Origin: Ricordea florida
Lineage: Eukaryota > Cnidaria > Anthozoa > Corallimorpharia > Ricordeidae
DNA: 64,000 nucleotides
Assembly: GCA_949710005.1 (NCBI GenBank)
Contig: OX453274.1
Span: forward strand, 38,771,214 to 38,835,213
Direction of reading: 5' to 3'
Part shown: piece by piece, positions 49,119 through 60,580 of the stretch
Layout of the letters: every line of letters begins with the position of its first letter
Position numbering within the stretch: position 1 is the stretch's first letter
Made by a program: the position numbers and the translations under genes
The notes under the pieces: model-generated
Database searches by the model: none
Told to the model about the DNA's origin: nothing
What the model saw: the letters and a program-made list of their open reading frames with translations, nothing else

Positions 49119-52100
49119 ATGCCAGAAGATCAAAATAAAAAATCCCTAGACAATAACAAGAACACCACGTGCATAGAGTATGAAGGAGAGAAGGAAGATC
49201 TTGGAGGCAATTTGAACTTTGCACAAGAAGCGTTATGGGTGAACAGTGGGGAGACAGTTGTTGACGTAGCCAAGTATTTGCCCGAATGCGGAGAAATTGT
49301 TGTAATTCAAGATATATCGACCAAAGATTATGATGCTTCAGAGAACGGAGAGTCTGTATCTGGGGCTGAATCAGTCGAATTGAATATCAAAGAACAAAAC
49401 GCGTTAGAGAACCTTGAAAGTTCCACTTCAGAGAATCTTATTTGTGAGAGAATAGAAACGTCACTCATAGAGAAAGAGAAGTTGTATCCGGTGAACGATA
49501 CACCTTGTTTAATTGCAGAAACGATTCCCGAGCAGGGCAATTTACTAAAGACAGGCCACAGTATTTCGCACTTAAATAAATTGAGTGTTTCAATGAGAGA
49601 GGGCAAACGGAACACATCAGCTGATCAAGACAGTGATACGGGAGGTGAGACAGATACTACTGGTGAACAAATATCGAGCGAAGACAGAGGAAACAACGAG
49701 AAGAACATCAATGCAGTAAAGACAGGAGGCGATGATTCACGTAAAATAAACGACTCAGCGCACAGGAAAAATAATGCAGTCTGTATTGAAGAGAATGAGT
49801 CAGACAAAGAACAGCAGTCATGTTCAACGGAAAAAGTTGCATTGCACATTGCATGCAAAATCTATTGCAAAGAAGTAGATCCATCGGAGACAAAATGTAA
49901 TTCAACTCGTACAGCGAAAGACCGATTGCAAGAAGAACACGATGCAATTTGTAAAACAAAAGATCCAACACACCTTGGATGCGATGCAAGTAGCATAGAA
50001 ACCGCCTTAAACTCAGGAATCGGAGAATTAGATTTCAGAAGAGATAAACCTAAATCGGCGCTTAGTGATCTTATCGTTAACCAAGATGCTCCTGCCATCA
50101 TGGCCATTGGGAGTGACTCATCGGCCGTGGAAATTGACATAATTAAGCTGGAGCTTCCCGAGGACAATTCCGCCATCTTTAAGACAGAAATGGAAGCTCT
50201 GGGGAGAAATACGTCACACAGTTACGTTACACATGTAGCGAAGGGTTTGAAAGACAAGACCGCAACCGACATTGAGCAGGTCAATCTGGAATTTGTGGAA
50301 GATACACTATGTGTGATTGCAGATGCGATGCGTTTAAACAAAATGAAATTGGATAAGAGTAGTGCTAAACCCAAAACTGGTGCAGTTAAAGAGGGTGAGG
50401 TAACAGCACAACGAGCAACACCGTATTTAGTGGAGGACCATGCAACTGAATTCGAAGCACTGAAAACGGAACCCACGATGAAGATATCTTTGAATCAAAC
50501 AAAAAGAGCAGCATACTCGAAGCAAGATCAATTTCATACTACGCATAAATTTGGTTGCAAGGTGCAAGATGCACAATATCTGGAAAAAGAAAACTCTAAC
50601 AGCACGAAGCAAAGACCGGTGTTAACGCAAAGAGAAAGTTGGCTGCGAAATAATGACTGTGTCTTAGGATTAGATGTACAATCCTACAAGAATCCCTCAA
50701 GGTCATGCAGATATTTAGTAATGGAAGATGAGCCGGAAGCCTTGCAAGACAATTTCATTACCATTAATGTTCCATTTGATATTGAAAAGAACGCGTCCAA
50801 TACACATGTCCCCACCTTCCCAAATCAAGATCGCTTTCGTAAGAGCTCCAAATATGCGAACTCACAAAGCTTAAGTACCCTAGATACTGAGATAGGCGTG
50901 GTGGTCAAGACGCATCCCGACGGAGGGTGGGGGTGGGTTGTTTGTCTGTGCGCTTTTCTTGTGCAATTTATTGCTTTAGGGACGTTGAATACAGCAGGAA
51001 TCGTCTACACAGAGCTGGTGAAAGAACTCAAAACGCCCCGAGGAGCTACAGGTTTGCAGTGTAACCATTCTATGGTACACTTCTTAATTGTAATGTTCTG
51101 TGGTACTGTTTCTTAAAGTTTCCCCTACGGGGTTCTAATTTTTCGTCCGTGGATAAAACCAAACTGTGTGAACATTTTTTGGAAAGGTTGCTGAAAAGTA
51201 CTCTACTGTTTGTTTTACTATTTTTTGCTGTTAAACTTTTTCCATGGTGATTTTCTAAGTCACAGATAATGCATGAGCGAAAGACAAAGGAAATCACGCA
51301 CCTCGACGTGTTTGGGTATCCGATAAAACACGGCTCGTTTTCGCATCATTAATTTCTTCTTCCAAAAAGTTTATTTTGAAGAACTTTATCGCCCATTGGT
51401 TTTAAGAGTGCAACTGAACAATCCTGTACTGTAGTAAAAGTGCTTGCCTCATATGGTATGAAGTTATTCATATTTCTTAAAGTACGTAAGGCAGTTAAGA
51501 GTTACATTGATTTCTACACTGTGGCAAATTTTGTTTTCAGCATGGGTAGGGTCCCTCGCTACCGGCATCATGTTCCTGTTAGGCCCACTCACCACCTCCC
51601 TGTGCGAGCGTTTTGGCTGTCGCATCGTCACAATATTTGGTGCAATGATCTGTATAACAGGTCTACTACTGTCATCATTCACCACCAGTCTTATTACACT
51701 GTACCTGACCTACGGCGTGGTCTTTGGATCTGGGACAAGTCTGTGTTACTTTCCTACAATCGTGGTCCTATCAAAATACTTTAAGCGGCGTATAGCGGTC
51801 GTGAATGGACTGGTAACTGCCGGGAGCGGAGTTGGCACTCTGGTGATTGGTCCAGCCGCTCAGATGTTGTTTCAACATTTTGGCGTGGCGAACACGTTCC
51901 GGACTATGGCGGGAATTTTTAGTCTTTTGATCGTGTGTGGCGCTATGTACCGACCGGTCCCCACAAAGTATTCTCTGTATCACAATAGCACAGAGACAAG
52001 GAGATATTTTGATTGGAGCATATTTAAGAATAAAGGATACCTTATTTGGGTCTCATCGCTGGGGACGTTTCAACTCGGCTATTTCGTGCCCTTTGTACAT

Positions 52101-53831
52101 CTGGTAAGATAAGGAATTTTTAAATGTCTTTCTAGGACATCGATCTAGATGACAGACAGACTCAAAACGAAATTCCCAATGTAATTAATTGGCGTAATAC
52201 AACGTTGTATTATGTAGCAGATTTCAATACATTTTATTTCTTTTGATCTTCGTGGTGGTAACATTTCATGATGTGATACATCAACAACTTTCTATTTTTG
52301 CTTTCGGAAGCACGGTTACTTATTTCTCACAGTTTTGTTTATTTTCTTTTTAGTGATCTTTCTTTTTTGCCTTGAACAAAATATAAATTAATCAAATGCT
52401 ACAAGACAACTGAGTCGAAAACAAGCCTGTGGCTCAGTATAAGCATGGAGTTCCTTAGGACTACAATTTATTTGCAAAACATAACATTACATTTCATAGT
52501 GAATGATGAAAACAGTAAACAGTGCGAACACTGGAAACAAACAAAGCGGAGACAGCTACGAAGTGAAAGAAAAAGAGAATAATTTAGATAAGATTGGCCA
52601 TGAATGCCAAAGTATTCTCGTTTAGAGGTAAACAGTGCGATAGAAGGAGTATTCAAAATCCTGTAGGTTTTAGTGAGAATGTTGAAATTTTTTGGGCCTT
52701 ATTTTCCGGCATCCCTCTTTAAATTCATCTAACACTTCACGCCCAGTTATTGATTCTAAAACCGTAAGACGCACTCCCATGATTCAGTTGGGCGGTAGCA
52801 GAAATCTTAGTAAAAGCTGTGACTTTCCTATTTATTTTTCCAGGTCCGACACGCCGAAGACTTGGGTATAGACGCGACTAAAGCTTCGTTTCTAATCGGC
52901 TACATGTCGGTAGCGGCGACAGTTGGCCGACTTATCGTCGGAAAGTTGGCAGGTCTTTCTTGTGTTAACCGTCTGCGCATGTATGAGACTGGACTCTTTG
53001 GGATCGCGCTGTGTTCATTTTTGGTTCCCCTGGCAACGGGTTACGGTGGTCTAACTGCTTACGCTGTGACGTTCGGCCTTTTTGAGGCATGCTTTGTATT
53101 GCTGATTCCGCTGATCACAAGTGATATCGTAGGCTTGGAGAAAATGTCGTACGCTCTTGGTAGTGCTTTTACAGTGATGGCTTTTCCGATGTTCCTGGGT
53201 CCTCCTATTGCAGGTTTGGTACATACCTCTCACTAATCGAGTTCTCGGTACGTACTGTATGTTACGGACCATGAAATTAAGCGGAAAAAACGAGGATCCG
53301 TGACTTACTGTACGGACCGAGAAAACGAGGTTTGTATGATATTTATTATATCGCCTGAGACAGTACAGTGAAGTACGGCCCGCCAAATTTACCAATCACA
53401 GCGCGCGGACTAACTGAGAGATATAATAATTAAAAGTGATTTTAAAAGAAGCTGATAAGTTCTAAACCAAGAATAAAACGTATCCACAACGTACCTATTC
53501 CGTTTATTTTGCTTGTTATTTTCTTACATTAGGCTGGATTTATGACGTTTCTGGGGATTATGCTGTTGCGTTTTACTCCTGTGGAGGCACATCCGCACTG
53601 GCAGCGTGTTTAGTGTTTTTCGTTCCTATTTTTACGACGATACCTTACGAGAAACATGCCGAAGACCAGCTGAATTCCCCGAGTCGGAAAGAGTCGACAA
53701 ACCGGTGGCAACTGTGCACCTTCTTGACATTTCTCTTCGGATGCACACGGAAAGGGAACCAAGCGACAAAATCGTTTGAAAACATACAGTACAGCGTGAT
53801 TCTTACAACAGACAGAATGATGAACGTTTAA
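49119..53831 (+). CDS. Monocarboxylate-transporter-like protein with long N-terminal extension, gene 2
   Basis: Four exons join in frame with GT-AG borders: 49119-51051, 51541-52103, 52844-53213, 53533-53831, giving ~1054 residues. The first ~590 residues are hydrophilic, Glu/Ser/Thr/Asn-rich, low in hydrophobic runs, and open without any stop, so this is real coding sequence. Then the MCT signature HPDGGWGWVVCLCAF, helices 1-6, the motif YFKRRIAVVNGLVTAGSGVG, helices 7-12 and a short ~75-residue tail. It is a paralogue of gene 1: same intron positions and phases, same order of motifs. It is probably a plasma-membrane solute carrier; the extension may serve regulation or binding. The start is the first ATG of the open frame; a 5' UTR exon upstream is likely. 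Confidence 0.85.
51050..51230 (+). repeat. Interspersed ~90-base repeat at the start of intron 1 (gene 2)
   Basis: GCAGTGTAACCATTCTATGG, CTGTGGTACTGTTTCTTAAA and GTGGATAAAACCAAACTGTG. It begins immediately at the exon 1 donor. Confidence 0.6.
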
Positions 53832-54985
53832 CCCTACCAAAGTATAGTTCAAGCAATGAAATCTCTGCTTCAAGTTGGGTACACCTTTCCACCTACCTTC
53901 ATGTTCGGAAATTCTGAGCTGACACTGTAGAACCTGTAGATTTCCAGGTGATCCATTTCAGTGATTGTACTGGAATTTTAAGGAGCTCAACATCTCATTT
54001 CTCCTTACGCTCTGTAAAAAATGTGACAGGAGTTTGAACAGAATAAAATATCCGATCACTTTAAGAGGGTTTATGCACATGACTGATCTCAAAGGACAAA
54101 CCTACACGTTGTGTCCAGACTGGGGTAATATGTTCCAAAAGTGTTGGACCAATATTGGAGAGGGGGAATTTGTAACGACCAACAATACAGCGATTTTTCG
54201 GCCCTTGTAGCCGTGTGCTGGGGCCTAGAGAAACTGAGGAACAATTGCGCTTGATCCTGTCAGTGATTAGTTGGCAAAAAGGACAACACTGTACGAGAAA
54301 AACCATCACATAAATAAATACTTTTCCAGGTATATGTACCAGGGACGCGCGTGCACAATGCGCAAAGGAAAAGTATGTTTAGCTCAGCGGTTTCCCTTCC
54401 TCAGAGCGGAAGAGAAGGGCTGAAGAAAGGCTGAGGCCAGGGGCCCATGGGAACACTCCTTAAATCTTACGGAGGCAGAAGTTACTTTATAAACTTGTTT
54501 GATAAAATATTTTCATGTCACCAACGCAGCCCCACTTTCCTTAGAAACTAACTCTGTTATATATTTCAGTTTAATTCAGAGTCAGTTTGGATATCGATGG
54601 TGCTGTTCAAAGAAAACTACGACAAATGCATTCATCAAAGAGTGGAATATTGCGGAGGTAGAACATCTGAACATTTTTAAGGCTTCAGATGTATATCAAA
54701 CGTATCATTATCGACCAATATAGCTAAAATCAGTTAATCAGGGCAGCATGAAAAGCCAGCAAAGATTTTGTTATTCTTTATTTCTGTTATTGAGATATAA
54801 TTTTCATTGGTCACGTTTACCCTTCAACATTTTCGAAAATCACAATTACCGATCACCGAAGCGCTTTCAATAACATGCAAACCCTTTCCACTCTACTTGA
54901 GGACAGATCTGAAGAGTGATTCTCCATCTTCTGCTATAAACTTGCTTACTTGTTAGTATGGACAATTTGGTCTTTGATTTTCCAG
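53832..54985. other. 3' region of transporter gene 2 and intergenic DNA
   Basis: AATAAA-like signal at ~54045. At ~54490-54560 there is a Penelope-associated tail (AAACTTGTTTGATAAAAT, CTTTCCTTAGAAACTA) like that at 42880-42955. No gene is supported. Confidence 0.5.
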
Positions 54986-55170
54986 TAATAAATGAAAGAT
55001 CCTAGCAGTTATGTGAGCAACTTTAAGCAGTTGCAAAGACCTAAAAAAAATCACTTGTATACAGGATTCAAGCCCATGACCTCAGTTGCAACATTGTTGC
55101 AATGCTCTAACCAACCGAACCAGTATCAAGCCAACTGGGAACTGCATGGTCATTTGTGAATTCGTACTGT
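54986..55170 (-). repeat. tRNA-derived SINE copy (minus strand)
   Basis: CAGGATTCAAGCCCATGACC (reverse B box) and GCTCTAACCAACCGAACC (reverse A box). The body shares GTTATGTGAGCAACTTTAAG with the copy at 46990-47222. Confidence 0.55.
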
Positions 55171-55193
55171 ACCCGTAGAGGATGAAGAAATGA

Positions 55194-55197
<4 letters not shown>

Positions 55198-55224
<27 letters not shown>

Positions 55225-55252
55225 CACTATATATATATATATATATATATAT
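55198..55252. repeat. (TA)n microsatellite
   Basis: Two TA runs split by CACTA, just before the first hammerhead-like repeat. A third TA run is at ~56181-56214. Confidence 0.9.
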
Positions 55253-55253
55253 A

Positions 55254-55295
55254 GGCACTGCAACTGATGAAGGTCATTGACCGAAACGTCTATTT
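55254..55295 (+). ncRNA. Hammerhead-ribozyme-like motif (copy 1)
   Basis: Core boxes in order: CTGATGA, stem II GGTC-ATT-GACC, CGAAAC, then GTC as possible cleavage site. Penelope-like elements are known to carry type I hammerheads with very short stem III. Stem I looks weak here, so activity is doubtful. Confidence 0.4.
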
Positions 55296-55386
55296 TTATT
55301 AAATTCTTAAACTTTTTTTAGATTTTTTACTGTATATATATATTTTTTTTTTTTCGCTCGAAGTTGTCCGTCCTCGTTTTCCACAA

Positions 55387-56037
55387 TTGCCTACAAATTT
55401 CATTACTCGAGGTTTGGACTACGAATCCTTTTGGATCCTTCTGGCGTGTGGCATCCCTGTTGGCTCGAAGCATCATAACTTTTTATTAATACCTTGTATC
55501 CAGCTTTCGTCCGCCTGTGAATCATCTGCCCAAGTTGATCCAGAGATGCCATTACTTAATTCCACGGTAGCACAAGCAGCACGTGTCTGGGACAAACTGT
55601 CCAGATACCAACACCATTGTACTTTTCTTACGAACTGCTTGGATAACAATGTCATCCCGGCTGGTTTTAGTTTGAATTTTAATTTGGCACTCAACGTCGA
55701 TGATGTTGACCTCGTGAAGCTTTGTAAGCTTTCACTCCAACGAACGTCAAGGGAACTTTGCGTTGCTGTCTTACTAGCCTCGCGGAACAAAGTCGATTGT
55801 CTACAACGAGAGCTCCAATCCTGTAGGGAACAAATCTTTTCATCCATTAATTCTGGCTCTGCGAACTATATCTGGAATGGTCTGAAAACGGAAAATTTCA
55901 ACCTACTTCGCATTTTGAAAGAACGCGAGCAAAGAAAGTTGTTAAAAACAATTCCGTTAGATCAGGAATTACTTTCATCCAGTAACACCATAGATCCACC
56001 CACTATAACTGCCACACAAAACCGTCGTTTCCACTAA
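55387..56037 (+). pseudogene. Open frame inside Penelope-like remnant, possible N-terminal part
   Basis: About 216 codons without a stop but with no ATG until ~55545 (MPLLN). It includes ILKEREQRKLLKTIPLDQEL near the end. It is bounded by the two direct repeats. It may be the N-terminal region of a Penelope-type reverse transcriptase gene; no polymerase motifs are present, so it is non-functional alone. Confidence 0.4.
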
Positions 56038-56041
56038 AAAA

Positions 56042-56080
56042 GGCACTGCAACTGATGAAGGTCATTGACCGAAACGTCTA
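56042..56080 (+). ncRNA. Hammerhead-ribozyme-like motif (copy 2)
   Basis: Same core as 55254-55295 (CTGATGA, GGTCATTGACC, GAAAC, GTC). Two further reverse copies at 56408-56431 and 56463-56480 are truncated in or before the CTGATGA box. Confidence 0.4.
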
Positions 56081-56178
56081 TTTTTATTAAATTTTTAAAC
56101 TTTTTTTAGATTTTTTACTGTATATATATATATTTTTTTTTTTCGCTCGAAGTTGTCCGTCCTCGTTTTCCACAATTG

Positions 56179-56218
<40 letters not shown>

Positions 56219-56475
56219 GTTATGATGCTTCGAGCCAACAGGGATGCCACACGCCAGAAGGATCCAAAAGGATTCGTAGTCCAAACCTCGAGTAATGAAA
56301 TTTGTAGGCAATTGTGGAAAACGAGGACGGACAACTTCGAGCGAAAAAAAAAATATATATATATACAGTAAAAAATCTAAAAAAAGTTTAAAAATTTAAT
56401 AAAAATAGACGTTTCGGTCAATGACCTTCATCTAAAAAAAGTTTAAAAATTTAATAAAAATAGACGTTTCGGTCA

Positions 56476-56904
56476 ATGACCCTCCAATTAGCTAATTGGA
56501 TAATTAACAAAAAAGCCAAACCAGGGGTCGCCTTCGGTAATATTCAAACCCACAAAGCAGGGAACCCACTCAGGCTTATCACATCGTGTTGTGGTACGGC
56601 TATAGAAAATCGTTCAGCCTTCAGTGAATTTTACTTGCAACCGTTGGCTCGTAAGTTGCCATCTTTCATCAAGTGCAAGGTTTTCTCAGGGGCCCCCATC
56701 GGGGAATTTATTACATTATTGTTGTTTAAGGGCCCTGTTCAGGGCGCCTGTTGTGCCTTGCCGCGGCCTAGCTTCAAGGGCTTTGTTTGGGGTTTTTATT
56801 ACAAGTTTTTCCTAGGATGGCCTTTTATGAATACTGTGAATATTTTACACGCGGGTCCCTTCACACTTTTGGCTGACTTGACGAATCATGTTATAGTTTT
56901 TTAA
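56476..56904 (+). pseudogene. Fragment of Penelope-type reverse transcriptase
   Basis: Contains KPGVAFGNIQTHKAGNPLRL, then ITSCCGTAIEN and FYLQPLARKLPSFIKC. This matches the early RT region of Penelope elements, where a KP-x-hydrophobic-G-x...HK segment precedes a conserved PLR(L/P)I. The following residues lose resemblance and no YxDD box is reached. The apparent ATG lies in a truncated hammerhead-like repeat. Confidence 0.55.
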
Positions 56905-56959
56905 CATTAATCTTATTTGAATTATATCCGATTATTTATTCATATTTGGTTTGCGTTTC

Positions 56960-57620
56960 TTGAGTTTTGTATCGCATTGTCATAGTTTCTCGCTTAGTAA
57001 TCACCGATTGTTTATCATTGGTTAATTTTTTCATTTTCATGTTTAAGATTACAAGAGAATGTAAATAGGTATTTTTCATAATAAAACGATAGCGTTTCCA
57101 GTTTGAAGTAATTCCCAACACAGAGAGTTGCAGTTGTTATAGCAATCATTTATAACGATGTGATCTGATATCATTGCAACAGTGAAAATATTGTAAATTT
57201 TCTTGATCTAGCAGTTATGTTAAACATTTTCAACAGAATATATACCCTGTGTCACTATAAAGTACTGGTTCTGCAATATTATCAGTGATCAATGCGATCA
57301 TTTTAAAATAAAGCAAATGTGATTACTGAATTCTGAGTAGTATTTCTCTTTGCTATAGATATATATGTATGTATTCTCTGATTGAAAGGTTTCAATAATA
57401 TTGCGTAGAGACAACAAGTTTCATAGCCTTTTCACAATGGGTCAGTTTTACCTTAGAGTGCAATGACCCCCCTCCCCTGATAATATTGCTATCTAGAACC
57501 CCTGCCCTTTTTTCACAAATGAAATGTTAATTCAAGCCTTAATTTGCAAAGTTAGACATAACATATTAACTTTGTTACTTTCTGTCGTTTACTTTATTTT
57601 TATGATGTAAAATATCAATA
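56960..57620 (+). repeat. Copy of the 57-64 kb repeat family (plus, partial)
   Basis: TGATATCATTGCAACAGTGA, TGGTTCTGCAATATTATCAG and AGGTTTCAATA...CATAGCCTTTTCACAA also occur at 62740-63190 and, reversed, at 58500-59030. Confidence 0.7.
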
Positions 57621-57629
57621 TTTCATAAT

Positions 57630-57720
57630 AATAATAATGAACTTTATTTGAGTGTCAACTGTATTTAGCACTGCTGTACTAATTGGGGACACTGTAAAGC
57701 GCAAATGAAATAAATTAAAC
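57630..57720 (+). repeat. Interspersed repeat copy
   Basis: AATGAACTTTATTTGAGTGT.. and ACTAATTGGGGACACTGTAA; the same unit is reversed at 36061-36170. Confidence 0.55.
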
Positions 57721-59690
57721 TAGAAATACGACTCCCGCAAAACCTCGCGAAGCTAGTTTTTAAAGGACTCCTAATTGTTTTTCCTACGAGGGATGAAACC
57801 CCAATTTATGTATTTACTTATTATTATATTATTTTTATATTTTGTACTTTCTCATTTTTGCAATTATTATCATGATTATTATGATTGTATTATTATCATT
57901 ATCATTTTTAATATTACTACTGGTATTGATATTATTATTAGTATTGTTATTTTTTTATATTTAACATAATATACTGTTATGGGGTGGGGGTGTATGTCCT
58001 AATCTGGGAAAAGGTATTGTTCCTCTACTACTACAAGCAATTCCGTTTTTCTTCTGAATAGGGTTTGTCTCATATGAAGTAAAAATTACTCAACTCTGAA
58101 CAATATTAAGCTTACAATCTAGTCATGGTTGCCACAGCCATAAGATCTTTAAATTCCCTGACTTTTTCCCTTACCCAAGTCACAAATTAGTCCTGGTGAT
58201 GACCTCCAAACTCCTGACCTGTCTAACCTGTGGCAATCATGCTAGTGCAGTCATTATCATCATTATAATCATGTCCATACAGTTAGTGTGGAAAATCATG
58301 ATTGAAAGCAGATGGCATTTAGGAAACTTCAAAGACTTGTTGTTATATACAGCACCCTTGCAATGAATATATAAGAAAAATCGCTAAAAATTTTAGCATT
58401 ACAAACTTTAGTTTCTCCCTTATAGAGTTTTTCCAGTGTAAAAGGTCAACTGTATAATTTGGTTGTTATTAAATAATTGTATTTGACATCATAAAAATGA
58501 ATTAAACAGCATTAAGGAAAAAGGTTAAGATGTTGCCTAATTTTGCAAAGTAGGGCTTAAATTAACTTTTCATTTGTGGGAAAAGGATGGGTGATAAGAG
58601 AGTAATTCCCAGGGATACATGGAACTCAAAGGTAAAAACCCATTTTGAAATGGCTCAATGGAACTTGTCTGTCCCAACAAACTTTTTGATTACGCAATAC
58701 ATATATGTAGGTCATGACATTAACTGATCATCGCACTAGCTTATATGTAGCAAAGAAATAGAGCAAAGAGAAATACTACTCAGAAGTCAGTAATAACATC
58801 TGCTTTATTTACAAATAATTGCATTGATCAGTGATAATATTGCACCTACTGAACATAACTGCTACATCAAACAAATCTACAATATATTTTCACTGTTGCA
58901 ATGATATCAGATCACAAAATTATAAATACTTGCTATCACAACTGCAATCTCTGTATTGGGAATTTCTTTCAAATGGAAGGCAATCGTTTCACTACGAAAA
59001 ATACCTACTTGCATTCTCATTGCAGTATTAATGCTACGTGACTGTCATCTTTCATTTCTTTGCGGTTGGTTTCTGTTTCCCCTTTCCTGGCACTTTTTTC
59101 ACGACGATATGGTAATCTGTTTTGTCGTTCGTCTTCTGTTTCTGTCTGCATGCTGGAAGTCGTTCCTACTCGGTTTCCGTTCTAAGTCATTTTGCTAAAT
59201 TTTGTTCGCCAATTTCGTTATGTAATCGCTCGCTCATGTCCCGTATACCTAAAACGAGTCTTTGTTTCTATCGATAACAAATTCAATTTCGAATCTAACT
59301 TGATGGTAACTTGATGGTATTCCTGGTCCTTTTCCTTGCTGATTCCTTTGCTTTTTTGAGCAAGCAGCTGTTGTCTTAGCTGCGATGTCTCTTGTTATCG
59401 TCTCTACCGTCGTTTCTCAATCTCTGCTTTGAGTCGCCGCTTCCCGTGTGCCGATTTTTGCGGCATTCAAACTTACTCGACGACGATCTCTCGCCATTCT
59501 TTCTTGTATATGTAGGAGATCTTCTTGCTGGGATGTATTTCCAAGACGAGTGAAATCGGTTTCCACAAAATTCACATTATTTTCAAAACATCATTCAAGG
59601 AATTCCTAATGGCGGAATTTCACATGGAGTAATGTTGCCAGGTAACCTGGCCTGCGAACGGACACCTTTAAAATATATATATATATTAAA
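57718..59690 (-). repeat. Left arm of large inverted repeat
   Basis: It pairs, with divergence and indels, with 62030-64000 (e.g. 59641 GGTAACCTGG with 62057-62066; 57981 GGGGTGGGGG with 63983-63992). CTAGAAATACGACTCCCGCA at its outer end pairs with ~61812-61831. No intact gene is seen. Confidence 0.75.
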
Positions 59691-59800
59691 CAATTAGATT
59701 ATGAGCTCGAGATTTCTATCGCGCGATAGTTGACGAGGGCGCAGCCCGAGTCAACTATCACGCATAGAAATCGAGAGCGAATAATCTAATTGTTTTAGTA
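59683..59800. mobile_element. Small foldback element
   Basis: AACAATTAGATTAT, GAGATTTCTATCGCGC and GATAGTTGAC pair with GTCAACTATC, GCATAGAAATC and ATAATCTAATTGTT. Confidence 0.55.
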
Positions 59801-60004
59801 TAAATCTACTAGTCCTTCAAAATTTTGTCTTTTCTGGAACAGCCTCGACCAGTAAACTGCCTAAATCTTCTACACGGACACTTCGAAAACGTGAAGAAGC
59901 GGCCGCCATTACGCTACTCACTATCTATCACAGAATAGATAGTGAGTAGCGTAGCCAATCAGAGCGCGGCATTTGTGATAGAACACTAGTAGATTTATAC
60001 TAAA
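59794..60004. mobile_element. MITE with TAGTATAAATCTACTAGT ends
   Basis: The terminal repeat TTTAGTATAAATCTACTAGT pairs with ACTAGTAGATTTATACTAAA. An inner palindrome CTCACTATCTATCACAGAAT / ATAGATAGTGAG is present. No coding. Confidence 0.7.
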
Positions 60005-60119
60005 TACATATATAAAAACTTTCGGCTCGATTTACTCGGGCTTGCGAGCCACGTGGTCCAACCGAAAGCGACACGATTAGTAACCTCGCTTCGCGAGGAA
60101 TCAAATCAAATGTCAAATA

Positions 60120-60580
60120 ACAACCACAACATGCAATTAGCCTTTTACATTGGAAAAACTTTATAAAGAAGAAAATAAATTTTGTAATGCCAAAATGTTT
60201 ATGATCTTTCTCATATATTCATTGCAAGTGTGCTGTATGTAGTAACAAGTGTTTCAAGTTTCCTAAATGCCCTATGCTTTCAATAATGATTTTCCACACA
60301 AACTTTCTAGACAAATGACTGCACTAGATTCTAAGCCTTTAAGAAGAAAATGGTATTGTTTGGAGCTGTTTTGATTACTACCACCTCTGATGGAAAGCCT
60401 ATTAAGAAGAATTTTTGTATTGCTTTTAGTAGTAGAGTAACAATAACTTTACCAAGATTAGGACATGAATCCCACCCCATAAAAATATATTATGTTTAAC
60501 ATAAAAAATATAACAATAATAATATCAATACCAGTAATAATAATAGTAATGATAATAATAATGATAATAATATAATGATA
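60120..60580 (+). repeat. Third partial copy of the 57-64 kb repeat family
   Basis: TGCCAAAATGTTTATGATCT, CCTAAATGCCCTATGCTTTC and GATTAGGACATG match 63250-63980, and reversed 57830-58380. Confidence 0.7.

Larger units (their letters stand above)
55253..56475 (+). mobile_element. Penelope-like element remnant with direct and inverted terminal repeats
   Basis: A ~135-base sequence from GGCACTGCAACTGATGAAGG to GTTTTCCACAATTGCCT occurs at ~55253-55392 and again at ~56041-56180. A third, reverse copy spans ~56213-56431 and extends into sequence matching 55393-55490. A fourth short reverse piece is at 56431-56480. Between the first two lies an open frame (55387-56037). Direct plus inverted pseudo-LTRs are typical of Penelope-like elements. 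Confidence 0.6.
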
